Part shown: piece by piece, positions 16,782 to 25,068 of the stretch
Layout: every line of letters starts with the position of its first letter
Position numbering within the stretch: position 1 is the first letter of the stretch
Source of the DNA: a virus
Length of the DNA: 49,741 nt
IMG/VR virus record: IMGVR_UViG_3300044640_001073
Location: 1-49,741 of that record
Direction: 5' to 3' (one strand)
Position numbers and translations under genes: made by a program
Notes under the pieces: generated by a model
Databases searched by the model: none
Told to the model about the DNA's origin: nothing
Seen by the model: only the letters and a program-made list of their open reading frames with translations

Positions 16782-18221
16782 ATGACTAATATATTTGAAA
16801 TTGCTACTGAATTTGTTGATTATGATAATAGAAAATTTCGTATGGTGCATAATAAAACATCTAGTGAAGTTTTACAAAATAAATTCGAAGTACAATTACC
16901 TATAGAGCTTATTAAAGATAAGACAATATTAGACTTAGGGAGTTGTCTTGGCGCTGCCGGACATTACTCCCTAACCCATGGATGTAAACATTATACTGGA
17001 GTAGAAGTACAACCCTATTACTTTGATACTAGTAATTTAATATTATCTAAGTATTGGGCTAAGGACAAATTTGAAATCATACAGCAGGATGTTGAGAAAT
17101 TTTTAGATAATTGCATCGAACAAAATATTCAATATGATTATGTTTTAGCCGCTGGTATAATATACGGATTCTTGGACATTGTATCAATTATTAAAAAGAT
17201 ATCAAAAGTTACAAGAAATCAAGTCTTAATAGAGACAATGAATTTACCAACCGAATATGATTCTAATCACGGGTTTGTTTTAATAACTCGAACTGAGAGT
17301 ATGGTTAAAGGTGATGATTCTGAAAATAGCGATTTTTATACTGGACCTTCTTCAAGGATATCACTATCTGCGTTAGATATATTAATGTCTACATTTGCCT
17401 TTAATAGAACCGAAGAAATTATTCTTCCAAAAAAATCCCTGACTTCTAATGATTCATATCATAATATTGCTGAATTTTCAATTACTAAAACGTCAGGACC
17501 ACTACGATACATTGTACGCTATAATAGAATAGGTACGATAGTAAAACCACTTAATGATATCTTATTAGAAGATAGTACAAAGAAGAATGAGCCTAAGAAA
17601 AATTGGGTGTTTGATGATTCAGTAGCTAAACGATTTCAACAAGAAGCAGAGGCACATATACCTTCTTATCACAATGTTATTGATATGTGTGTTAAATTTG
17701 CCAATAAGAATTTAAAAAAAGATGCTAGAATAATTGATGTTGGTAGTGCATTGGGATACACAATGAAACGATTTATTGATGAAGGTTATACTAATATAAT
17801 CGGAGTAGATAATAGTCGTGCAATGATTGACAACAGTATTTTTCCTGAGTTAGTTATTGAAAGTGATTCTTTCCCTAAAAATATTTATGATTTTGTTTTA
17901 GCTAATTGGACTATGCATTTTATTCAGGATAAATATTCCTATCTGACTGATATCTATAACTCATTATCAAATGACGGTTATTTAATACTTACTGATAAGC
18001 TACAACAATCTGAAATTGTTAAGCGTGAGTATTATGATTTTAAAAGAAAAAACGGGGTACCCGAAGAATATATTCAGCAGAAAGAAAAAGATTTAATTGG
18101 TATAATGCATAGTGTTACCTTAGGCTGGTATACTAATAAATTACATATGGTGGGATTTAAAACAGTAGAAGTGATACATGCTGATTTAGGTTTTGTTACG
18201 TTTCTTTGTAAGAAAGAGTAA
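16782..18221 (+). CDS. Tandem two-domain SAM-dependent methyltransferase
   Basis: 479 aa with two class I methyltransferase domains. The first (about 30-215) has motif I LDLGSCLGAAGHYSL and acidic VEVQPYY; the second (about 270-475) has IDVGSALGYTMKRF and GVDNSRAMI. In the first domain the GxGxG loop is altered to GSCLG, in the second to GSALG. Such twin enzymes usually act on small metabolites, glycans or lipids. It starts 7 nt after ahpD. Substrate unknown. Confidence 0.8.
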   Translation: MTNIFEIATEFVDYDNRKFRMVHNKTSSEVLQNKFEVQLPIELIKDKTILDLGSCLGAAGHYSLTHGCKHYTGVEVQPYYFDTSNLILSKYWAKDKFEIIQQDVEKFLDNCIEQNIQYDYVLAAGIIYGFLDIVSIIKKISKVTRNQVLIETMNLPTEYDSNHGFVLITRTESMVKGDDSENSDFYTGPSSRISLSALDILMSTFAFNRTEEIILPKKSLTSNDSYHNIAEFSITKTSGPLRYIVRYNRIGTIVKPLNDILLEDSTKKNEPKKNWVFDDSVAKRFQQEAEAHIPSYHNVIDMCVKFANKNLKKDARIIDVGSALGYTMKRFIDEGYTNIIGVDNSRAMIDNSIFPELVIESDSFPKNIYDFVLANWTMHFIQDKYSYLTDIYNSLSNDGYLILTDKLQQSEIVKREYYDFKRKNGVPEEYIQQKEKDLIGIMHSVTLGWYTNKLHMVGFKTVEVIHADLGFVTFLCKKE

Positions 18222-18223
18222 AG

Positions 18224-18823
18224 TTATTTCATACTATCCCAATCAAAATCAAATGATGGGTCTAGTTTTTCATACATGATCCATTGCTTTGTATATTGAA
18301 TAGTAACGGGGAACTCCAGCGCATTTACTCCGTTAAAAAACATATGGTGTGATTGTCTAGGAGTTCTTTTTTCTCCTAAACGTAGGCGTTTCCAAATTTT
18401 AGTCAAGTTCTTATTATAATCATTGAAGCAAATGGCAATTGCTTTAAAGTTATTTTCAATGGCCCATGATTTCTCTGCAGGCAATAATATTTCTCTAGCA
18501 ATAGAAAGATGTCTGTAGTTTTTTGCTACCCATGTTCTAGTTCCGGCAATCGCTAAATCCTTGCAGAACGCACTAGTATAAACCCCACTACACCCTACTA
18601 TTTGATCTCCGTCAAATGCTACATGATATTCTCCGCCTGTAGTAAATCTATTGGTACGTTCTAATAAGTACGGTAGAGTATTGTTTTTATTTTTCCAGTC
18701 ATTATCCCACATGTTTTCATGTGCAGGCTGTGTTGTTTCTTTTCGAGCCTCTTTTAAAAATTCAAAGAAGATATCACGTTGAGGCAGTGTCATATCGGAA
18801 TAAGCTAAAATAGTATAGGACAT
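18224..18823 (-). CDS. GNAT-like acyltransferase, paralogue A
   Basis: 199 aa. The core HVAFDGDQIVGCSGVY resembles GNAT strands 2-4, and the ICFNDYNKNL segment at about residues 133-142 matches the region around the acyl-CoA binding site in related proteins. It is clearly paralogous to the 29322-29930 protein: both share QPAHENMWDNDWKN / EPSHKNMYDDDWKN, the FNDYNK stretch, a conserved MF(F/Y)NG and the C-terminal YTKQW. The pair encloses the PP-loop and desaturase operons. It ends just after the plus-strand methyltransferase gene (convergent). Confidence 0.65.
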   Translation of the reverse strand: MSYTILAYSDMTLPQRDIFFEFLKEARKETTQPAHENMWDNDWKNKNNTLPYLLERTNRFTTGGEYHVAFDGDQIVGCSGVYTSAFCKDLAIAGTRTWVAKNYRHLSIAREILLPAEKSWAIENNFKAIAICFNDYNKNLTKIWKRLRLGEKRTPRQSHHMFFNGVNALEFPVTIQYTKQWIMYEKLDPSFDFDWDSMK

Positions 18824-18827
18824 CCCG

Positions 18828-18839
18828 TATTTATAAATA
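18828..18839. promoter_or_regulatory. Bidirectional late promoter
   Basis: The palindrome TATTTATAAATA gives a TATAAATA box on each strand: minus box 18828-18835, 4 nt before the GNAT ATG (18823), and plus box 18832-18839, 4 nt before the ATG at 18844. Predicted starts coincide with the start codons. Confidence 0.55.
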
Positions 18840-18843
18840 CGTT

Positions 18844-19119
18844 ATGCAATATTACAAAAAGATAGAAATAGATTTTTATGATGATATCGTCAGTGATGCA
18901 GTTGACTATCTAAAAATACATAAGCCTGAAATCTATTATAGGTTAACTAATACAACGTATCATCCATTAGATGTTACTGCGTTTAAAAAATACTGTCCTA
19001 AATTAGATGCCGGGTTTGCTAAATATGGATTGACTTGCAATTGGGCTGTGGCATACGTTATGACACAAAATAGTCACAGTCCGATACATGTCGATGGGTA
19101 CCCCAGTCTGCAAGAATAA
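18844..19119 (+). pseudogene. Truncated Fe(II)-oxygenase-like gene
   Basis: 91 aa reading frame whose last residues are SPIHVDGYPSLQE. HVD is the first half of the 2-His-1-Asp triad seen in the neighbouring oxygenase-like proteins; the second half (about 70-100 residues with the distal His and Arg) is absent. It ends 5 nt before the stop of the convergent Bug gene. This looks like the remnant of a gene cut when the island was rearranged, though a short functional protein cannot be excluded. Confidence 0.6.
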
Positions 19120-19124
19120 ATTTA

Positions 19125-20045
19125 TCACTTACTTTTTGGTAGTTTAGATGCTAACGACTTCCAATAACTTCTTTCAGTATCGTACCATTCTTGTGAATTA
19201 TTTAAAGGAATGTTAACGACTGTTAGATTGTCTTTAATATAGCTTTCTCTAACCTTTTCGTTGATAGAAGCTCTAGATAGAATGTCATGGATTTCTTTTG
19301 CTTTAGCATTTGGCATTTCTCTAGATGAAAAAATAGCATAATTAGCAACTAGTTTATCTACACCAGCGATACCCTGTTTAGTTAGTGACAGACCTTTAAA
19401 ATCATCTAAATCCTTAGTGCCGGTGTATCCGATTACAGTCACTTCTTTTGCATCAATCATGGGTTTTGCATCGATAAAAAATGTTACTGCCGCATCTACA
19501 TGCCCGCCAGCCGCCGCAACAGTTGCATCAACCATACCCTTATAATTTATGAGATTTAAATTAGGATTTTTTTCTTTTAGTATATTAGCTAGCATATCAG
19601 AAATACTACCAATACCACTGATACCTATACTAGGTTTTTCTTCCTTTAATAGTTCATTTATATTTTTATATTTCTTACTAACAATCACTAACGGAGCACC
19701 GATCGACTGTACTAATACTGGTTTGAATTTGTCTAGGTCATGCACACCTACCGTTTCTACTGCTGGTCTAATGAAAAAACTAGAACTCATGCCTACTAAT
19801 GTATTGGATGGATTTTGTAATACATGATTTGCCGCAATGGAACCACCGGCACCCGCTTTGGATTCTACTATAAAATTATATTTTGATTGGCTTTTATTAG
19901 CATCTTCTGCTATATGTCGTATAGTTGATGCTTGATTTGATCCTATACTGAATCCCCATGCTATAGAAATAGTTTCTGATGCGTGTGAAAGTGAGGCTAC
20001 ACTTAATGTAGCGATTGCCAAAATTGTTTTAATGTTGAATGTCAT
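19125..20045 (-). CDS. Bug/TctC-family periplasmic binding protein 1
   Basis: 306 aa with a Sec signal peptide (residues 1-22, cleavage after LSHA). The mature part has the Bug fold marks: an early strand and loop (ISIAWGFSIGSNQ), AGAGGSIAAN at about 63-72 and INYKGMVDATVAAAGGHVDAAV. Bug proteins bind carboxylates or related small molecules; no TctA/TctB transporter genes are seen. It is the last gene of a seven-gene minus-strand operon and overlaps the upstream PP-loop gene by 17 nt. Confidence 0.85.
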   Translation of the reverse strand: MTFNIKTILAIATLSVASLSHASETISIAWGFSIGSNQASTIRHIAEDANKSQSKYNFIVESKAGAGGSIAANHVLQNPSNTLVGMSSSFFIRPAVETVGVHDLDKFKPVLVQSIGAPLVIVSKKYKNINELLKEEKPSIGISGIGSISDMLANILKEKNPNLNLINYKGMVDATVAAAGGHVDAAVTFFIDAKPMIDAKEVTVIGYTGTKDLDDFKGLSLTKQGIAGVDKLVANYAIFSSREMPNAKAKEIHDILSRASINEKVRESYIKDNLTVVNIPLNNSQEWYDTERSYWKSLASKLPKSK

Positions 20046-21186
20046 TCATATCTCCTATGTAGTAATTATTTAAGAAAGTTTTTAACCCGTCAAAATTTTT
20101 TTCTCTAATCATTACGTAGTCTCCTGCATTGTTTGCTACGTAATTGATACCTTCTTGCCATACCTTATACTCTATAGTATTAGAATATTGTGATATAAAC
20201 CAAGCATCCATCTCACTATTCCAGTCTTTAATAGACTTGTCGGCTTGATACCAAGAATCATTCCAAGTTGTATAGATAATGTTCCTGTACATGCGTTCAT
20301 GTACTAACCTATGTTTAGTGAACAAATCAGCACGATCTACCGGAGTCCACAACGGCTTATACTGAGGGAATGCTTCTAGCCAACGCTTGATAACATGTGC
20401 CTGCTTACACATTATTGATAATGCGCTTGGATCCCAATAAAAGTATTCAACCGTAGCGTTATCATATTCAGACAGGTGTTCACTTGCGCTAGCAATGTTA
20501 GCACTCTTGTCGCTGAATAATATGTAGAATTGATTTCGTTTGATGTATGTTCTAGGTTTCTCTATGCCTAAAATTAAACAAATGCTTTTACTACGATCAA
20601 ATTGATTACGCATTTCTTTGAAGTACGTATAGTTATACCTAGTCGCGCCACTTACATTTAAAGGTTCACGCTTTGATTCTACCCATGATGCGTCGGATGC
20701 TTTTCGTAATGTGTCAAATACGTTGTCACTTAAATCCAACACTGTTATTTTAGTCTTTGGACTGTTGTTTTTTATATATTGTAGTCTGTGAACCGTTTGC
20801 AAATCAAACTCTGCCCCCGCATTCCAACTTTCTTTATTACTAGTATCCAGTACTATAGCTTTGTTGGCTTTGGACATGTGGTTGACTACTATCTCATCTA
20901 TCAGTAGACCCTGTCTTAGAAAAGATTCTAAGATATTGTTGCTATCACTGCCGCCGCTATAACTCAAAACTACATAATCGTATTTCTCTCGTATAGCTCT
21001 AGCTCGGCGATCATACAGTTGGTCAAGCGTTTCGATTGGTTCATTAGTCCAATCAAAAGATTTAAACTCTGCATCATTGAAGTGCCAATCTATAGGCTTT
21101 TTTGTAGAAGTAGCGTATATACATGCTTGGATCTTAGAGTCGAACTCTAATCCATTACATGAATAGTATCCCAGTTTTTTGTTCAT
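20029..21186 (-). CDS. PP-loop ATP pyrophosphatase 1
   Basis: 385 aa. The PP-loop SYSGGSDSNNIL lies at about residues 75-86 after a hydrophobic strand (YDYVVL), as in asparagine synthetase, QueC and tRNA thiolation enzymes that adenylate a substrate. The N-terminal 60 residues carry a WHFNDAEF motif shared with paralogues. The remaining 290 residues have IEKPRTYIK and YFYWDPSALSIM blocks also found in paralogue 3 (25056). No zinc ribbon is seen. Substrate unknown. It overlaps the next gene (Bug 1) by 17 nt. Confidence 0.75.
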   Translation of the reverse strand: MNKKLGYYSCNGLEFDSKIQACIYATSTKKPIDWHFNDAEFKSFDWTNEPIETLDQLYDRRARAIREKYDYVVLSYSGGSDSNNILESFLRQGLLIDEIVVNHMSKANKAIVLDTSNKESWNAGAEFDLQTVHRLQYIKNNSPKTKITVLDLSDNVFDTLRKASDASWVESKREPLNVSGATRYNYTYFKEMRNQFDRSKSICLILGIEKPRTYIKRNQFYILFSDKSANIASASEHLSEYDNATVEYFYWDPSALSIMCKQAHVIKRWLEAFPQYKPLWTPVDRADLFTKHRLVHERMYRNIIYTTWNDSWYQADKSIKDWNSEMDAWFISQYSNTIEYKVWQEGINYVANNAGDYVMIREKNFDGLKTFLNNYYIGDMNDIQH

Positions 21187-22330
21187 GATTTTTTTTAAGT
21201 TTACCTAAGAAATGTCTTTTTGAGTGTACTTGTTTTAGTTCGCCGTTTGGTAATGTAAGTTTTTTATCTAATAGATTTAAGTATGATTTGTACTTATATT
21301 TCCATGCTTCTTTAACCTTCATTACTTCTGGGTTAGTTTCTACTACTATTTCACCTGGCCTAAAGTCTGCGTAAACACCATTGGGTGGTTTGTCTACTTG
21401 AAATCTAGATATGTCCCATCCAGGGTATAGTATTGGTCTAATAATATCACCCATAAGTTGATGACGTTTGTTGTATCGCCTGTTCCACTTTTCTTTGTAT
21501 AAGATATCTTGATGATTTGTATTATCGTTATACCATTGTAGTGTTCTATATGCCATTTCAAATGCTAGATTGGGCATCTTGGGAGTCCAATAGAAATGTT
21601 CTGTGCCTGTACTATTTTCTATAGTAGGTGGGTTAATGGCAATAGGTCCATCCGCAAATTCTAGATACACATTATCTTGTCCGTCTGCTTCTAGCCTAGG
21701 CTTATCTACCCCACTGATACTAGCAACTTTTTTACCTTGCTCTAATAGTTTCTTTTCAATTGGATCAACAACTCGGTTTGATTGTCGTAATATATTTGAC
21801 ATGAAATATTGAGCATACAATCCTTGAAAGAGGTCATCGTGATAGTATGATTCATCCATACCCTCTTCTAACCAATCGATCAGTTGTATTTTAATCTCAG
21901 GGTGATTTTTAGCTAACCATTCAAGATCAGGTTTGATAGTATAATCCCACTCACTTAATTTGTTTTCAGGTTTAGTATTCCAAGCACTTGGGTTATGTAG
22001 CCCTTTGTCTATTAAGCTAAAAGGGTGCTTTACTCTAACTTGGTCTAGTTTAATACCGTTTTCTACAAAAGTTTTTAATATGTATCCACTGTCACTACCA
22101 CCACTGTAATTTAAAATTAGATAGTCATATTCATCTCTCAATTGCAATGCCCGTTGACGATATAATTCTTTCAGTGACAGCTTTCCTAAACTTGATACAT
22201 CTATTGCTGAGAATAGGTCGTCATGAAAATGCCAACTAACCGGCATTTTTCTTTCACTAGCATCTATGAATGCCATCATCTTACTAAAATGAACGGTCTC
22301 ACCTACTTTATAGTAACTAGTATTAATCAT
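21155..22330 (-). CDS. PP-loop ATP pyrophosphatase 2
   Basis: 391 aa. PP-loop NYSGGSDSGYIL near residue 77, preceded by the same WHFHDDLF and RALQLRDEYDYLIL blocks as its paralogues. More divergent in the C-terminal half, which retains a HFYWTPKMP block equivalent to YFYWDP in paralogue 1. It starts at the TAATG junction with Bug 2 and overlaps PP-loop 1 by 32 nt. Role probably ATP-dependent activation of a carboxylate or base; substrate unknown. Confidence 0.75.
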   Translation of the reverse strand: MINTSYYKVGETVHFSKMMAFIDASERKMPVSWHFHDDLFSAIDVSSLGKLSLKELYRQRALQLRDEYDYLILNYSGGSDSGYILKTFVENGIKLDQVRVKHPFSLIDKGLHNPSAWNTKPENKLSEWDYTIKPDLEWLAKNHPEIKIQLIDWLEEGMDESYYHDDLFQGLYAQYFMSNILRQSNRVVDPIEKKLLEQGKKVASISGVDKPRLEADGQDNVYLEFADGPIAINPPTIENSTGTEHFYWTPKMPNLAFEMAYRTLQWYNDNTNHQDILYKEKWNRRYNKRHQLMGDIIRPILYPGWDISRFQVDKPPNGVYADFRPGEIVVETNPEVMKVKEAWKYKYKSYLNLLDKKLTLPNGELKQVHSKRHFLGKLKKNHEQKTGILFM

Positions 22331-23313
22331 TATTTTTTCTTTTGATTGTCTGCGGCTTTAGCTAACACAGGTAAAGTATCTTGTATTGTTTCTTTGACTG
22401 CATTTCTGAATGCGTTTGGACCCATCTCATCATTGTCTAGTGTAAGGAATGAATTGTCAAGAATAGTCTGATACTCTTTACCCTTCATGTAATTAGTAAA
22501 ATGTTTTATATAAAATTCTACAATTTCTTTGTTCGTGCCCTCTGGCAATGCGACACCGTTAATACCAGTCAGACTGAATCCTTTAATAGTTTCGCTAACT
22601 GTTGGTACATTTGGTAACTTTGCTAAACGTTTGGGGCTAGTAACTGCAATTGCTTTTACTTTGTTGGCTTCAATTAGACTATACGGACTAGGCATGACAA
22701 CAATCGCATAATCGGTTGATCCGGCTGCAACATCAATAGATGCTTCCGTAGGTCCTTTGTATGGTATACGGACAATGTCTTTTTCTTTACTGTATTTTGA
22801 TGCTACAAGAAAGTTTTCTACTTGAGCTAATCCACCACCTGGACCATGTCCAATACTGAATCTTTCAGGTTTATTCGATCTAAAAGATGATAGCATCTTT
22901 GGAACAGTATCTGCTTCTACTGAGATTTTTCCTATCAGTATAGATGGGTTCTTTGACAGCATTGAAACTAGTTCAAACTTGTCCCATTCGTATTTACGTG
23001 CTCCGGGATAGTACAAGTCTGGTGTTACAAACATACCTGTAGCTAGTACAGACAATAATGTATGCCCATCTTTTGTAGATTCATGGACATCATTTGCTGC
23101 CAAGATTCCACCTACTCCAGTTTTGTATTCGTAGGACACTTGAAAGCCACTATCATTTAATGATTTTCCAATAGCTCTAGTCACTACATCGCTACTACTG
23201 CCCGGTGTAGTAGCCATAACTAACTTGATTGGTTTGTTCTTATCAGGTTGCCATGCGTGACTATTGGAGATAAGGGAAAGAGATAGCAACAACGTTGCTA
23301 GTATTTTGTTCAT
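22330..23313 (-). CDS. Bug/TctC-family periplasmic binding protein 2
   Basis: 327 aa. Signal peptide residues 1-20 (LLLSLSLISNSHA). The mature part shows the most typical Bug features of the three: KPIKLVMATTPGSSSDVVTRAIG, TGVGGILAANDV, IPYKGPTEASIDVAAGSTDYAI and LPNVPTVSE, the last being strongly conserved in the family. Its start lies 53 nt inside the upstream NMO-like gene; the signal peptide shows that this start is real. Ligand unknown. Confidence 0.9.
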   Translation of the reverse strand: MNKILATLLLSLSLISNSHAWQPDKNKPIKLVMATTPGSSSDVVTRAIGKSLNDSGFQVSYEYKTGVGGILAANDVHESTKDGHTLLSVLATGMFVTPDLYYPGARKYEWDKFELVSMLSKNPSILIGKISVEADTVPKMLSSFRSNKPERFSIGHGPGGGLAQVENFLVASKYSKEKDIVRIPYKGPTEASIDVAAGSTDYAIVVMPSPYSLIEANKVKAIAVTSPKRLAKLPNVPTVSETIKGFSLTGINGVALPEGTNKEIVEFYIKHFTNYMKGKEYQTILDNSFLTLDNDEMGPNAFRNAVKETIQDTLPVLAKAADNQKKK

Positions 23314-24172
23314 ATCGGGTGCCTTTTAATAAATTGAATAATATCTGTGCTACAGATTCTATTTTATTTACCTGGTTCACAGCTTGTCCTAAAAAAACAT
23401 GCCCGTCAGTTCCTGACTTTATTCCTAATCGTATGGATTTGGTGTTATTGAAGTCATCATTGTTCACCGGAGAGAAAACTAATGCGTTTTGTTGAGCCTT
23501 ACCAAGTCTGACCAAATTATCTATAGTAGCATCAACTATCTTCTGTTTAGCAGTAAGACTTATGGAGCTTTCCTCACTGGCTGCGAATAATGTGCCTATA
23601 GCTACAGCAACAGCTCCTCTGTCTATATATTGTTCTACTTCAGCACCAGTACCAATACCGCCGGACACTATGATTTTAATTAGAGGATACAACTGTTTGA
23701 TGGTTTCAAATGTCTCTAGTAATGACATGTTTTTGTTACCACGCCCGGCGCCTTCTCCACCTTTAAGCATTATTACCTCAAACCCATCTAATATTTCGGT
23801 ATGATAAAGTACTTTAATAATAGGAGTTATATTTGATTTTTTGCATATTTTTTGTATCTCGGGCCAAGAGTCTTGATCCACACCCTCAATCAATTCTACA
23901 AATTTTATATTATATTTGGTAAGTATGTCTAACGTCTGTGTGTTCTTCATGTCTTTACCATCCAGACTTGGAATGACACTACTATTGCTAGCCCTAACAA
24001 CATATTCTTTTAAGCCTGCTTCAAACAATTCATTGTTCAATGCCCCGTGTCTGTAGTAAATAAAACCACAGAGTGTGGGAGTCATGCCTGCGTTACTACA
24101 TGCAACTGCTAAGTTGACATCACTGACCGGGTTCATACCTGCTAATACTATTGGGCAAGTGCTAGAAAACAT
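23261..24172 (-). CDS. Nitronate monooxygenase-like FMN TIM-barrel protein
   Basis: 303 aa from the ATG at 24172 (TGATG junction with Bug 3; a TTG at 24175 would add one residue). The NMO/2-nitropropane dioxygenase signature is present: PIVLAGMN at the N-terminus, MLKGGEGAGRGN (the GxEAGGH position), then IVSGGIGTGAEVEQYIDRGAVAVAIGTLF, given here in parts, for phosphate binding. The usual catalytic His of NMO follows EAGG as H; here the sequence reads EGAGRG, so a different reaction is possible. FabK-like activity is an alternative. Confidence 0.75.
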   Translation of the reverse strand: MFSSTCPIVLAGMNPVSDVNLAVACSNAGMTPTLCGFIYYRHGALNNELFEAGLKEYVVRASNSSVIPSLDGKDMKNTQTLDILTKYNIKFVELIEGVDQDSWPEIQKICKKSNITPIIKVLYHTEILDGFEVIMLKGGEGAGRGNKNMSLLETFETIKQLYPLIKIIVSGGIGTGAEVEQYIDRGAVAVAIGTLFAASEESSISLTAKQKIVDATIDNLVRLGKAQQNALVFSPVNNDDFNNTKSIRLGIKSGTDGHVFLGQAVNQVNKIESVAQILFNLLKGTRYEQNTSNVVAISFPYLQ

Positions 24173-25068
24173 CAATTCAACCTTAGGTTATGTTTTATGA
24201 TAAACTGTTTAGTTTTTGTATTGTTAGCTATGGCAGTGTCTATTGCTTTTTTATTAGTACCAGGCATAGGGAAAAGACCTAATAATGCTATATTATCTGA
24301 GATAGATGCACTGGCAAACACTACATTTATGTCGCCTATAATTTTTTGACGAATCGCATTGTTTAAATTCTTACTAACAACAATACCTAGTAGGCTTTGT
24401 ACTGGAAAGTCTTCTTTGTAATAAGTCTTCCATGTTAGTACGTTTGATAATATAGTATGACTAGATAATAACACAGACAGCCTAGGATCATTAATATGCC
24501 CTGCAACTAATGGATAATTAGCAAACATACAGTCGATGTTTCCGGCAAGTAAATCTATAAGGCTTGTTGCGCCACCTTGAGCATATGGTATTACTTGATG
24601 TGTAGTTGGCAATTGACTCAATAGGATTTCAGTCGATATATGTTCACTGCTACCATACCCTGCTATTCCAAAATTCAATGAACCTTTATATGATACAAAA
24701 TCACTGTATTTTGAAAAGTTATGCTTCTTGTTGCACACTAACAAACTTGGCATCGCCCCAACAACTGCTATCAATTCTAAATCATCTTCCGTGTATCCTG
24801 GATTGGAACTTAGCATATTGGTGACTAGAATCTGACTTAGAGTAGCAACCATAAGACTATCAGATGTTAATATTTGTCTCACTGCTATTTTACCTTGAGC
24901 GCCCGGTCTATTGATAACAACATAGTCTTTGGGTAACTTTTGTGAGATTAACCTAGTGACCTTATCACTAGGTCCACCCGAGCCGTGATGCACAGTGAAT
25001 TCAATCGTACTGGCATTACATGTCATTATAGTTACTAGTAACATAATCAATGCTATTAATTTGTGCAT
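24172..25068 (-). CDS. Bug/TctC-family periplasmic binding protein 3
   Basis: 298 aa with a signal peptide (residues 1-19, LVTIMTCNA). Visible Bug blocks: IEFTVHHGSGGPSDKVTRLI, INRPGAQGKIAVRQIL, PYAQGGATSLIDLLAGNIDCMF. It follows PP-loop 3 with a 13 nt overlap and its stop abuts the NMO-like start. Ligand unknown. Three different Bug proteins in one phage operon without transporter membrane subunits is unusual; such orphan proteins act as sensors or scavengers in Bordetella relatives. Confidence 0.85.
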   Translation of the reverse strand: MHKLIALIMLLVTIMTCNASTIEFTVHHGSGGPSDKVTRLISQKLPKDYVVINRPGAQGKIAVRQILTSDSLMVATLSQILVTNMLSSNPGYTEDDLELIAVVGAMPSLLVCNKKHNFSKYSDFVSYKGSLNFGIAGYGSSEHISTEILLSQLPTTHQVIPYAQGGATSLIDLLAGNIDCMFANYPLVAGHINDPRLSVLLSSHTILSNVLTWKTYYKEDFPVQSLLGIVVSKNLNNAIRQKIIGDINVVFASASISDNIALLGLFPMPGTNKKAIDTAIANNTKTKQFIIKHNLRLN

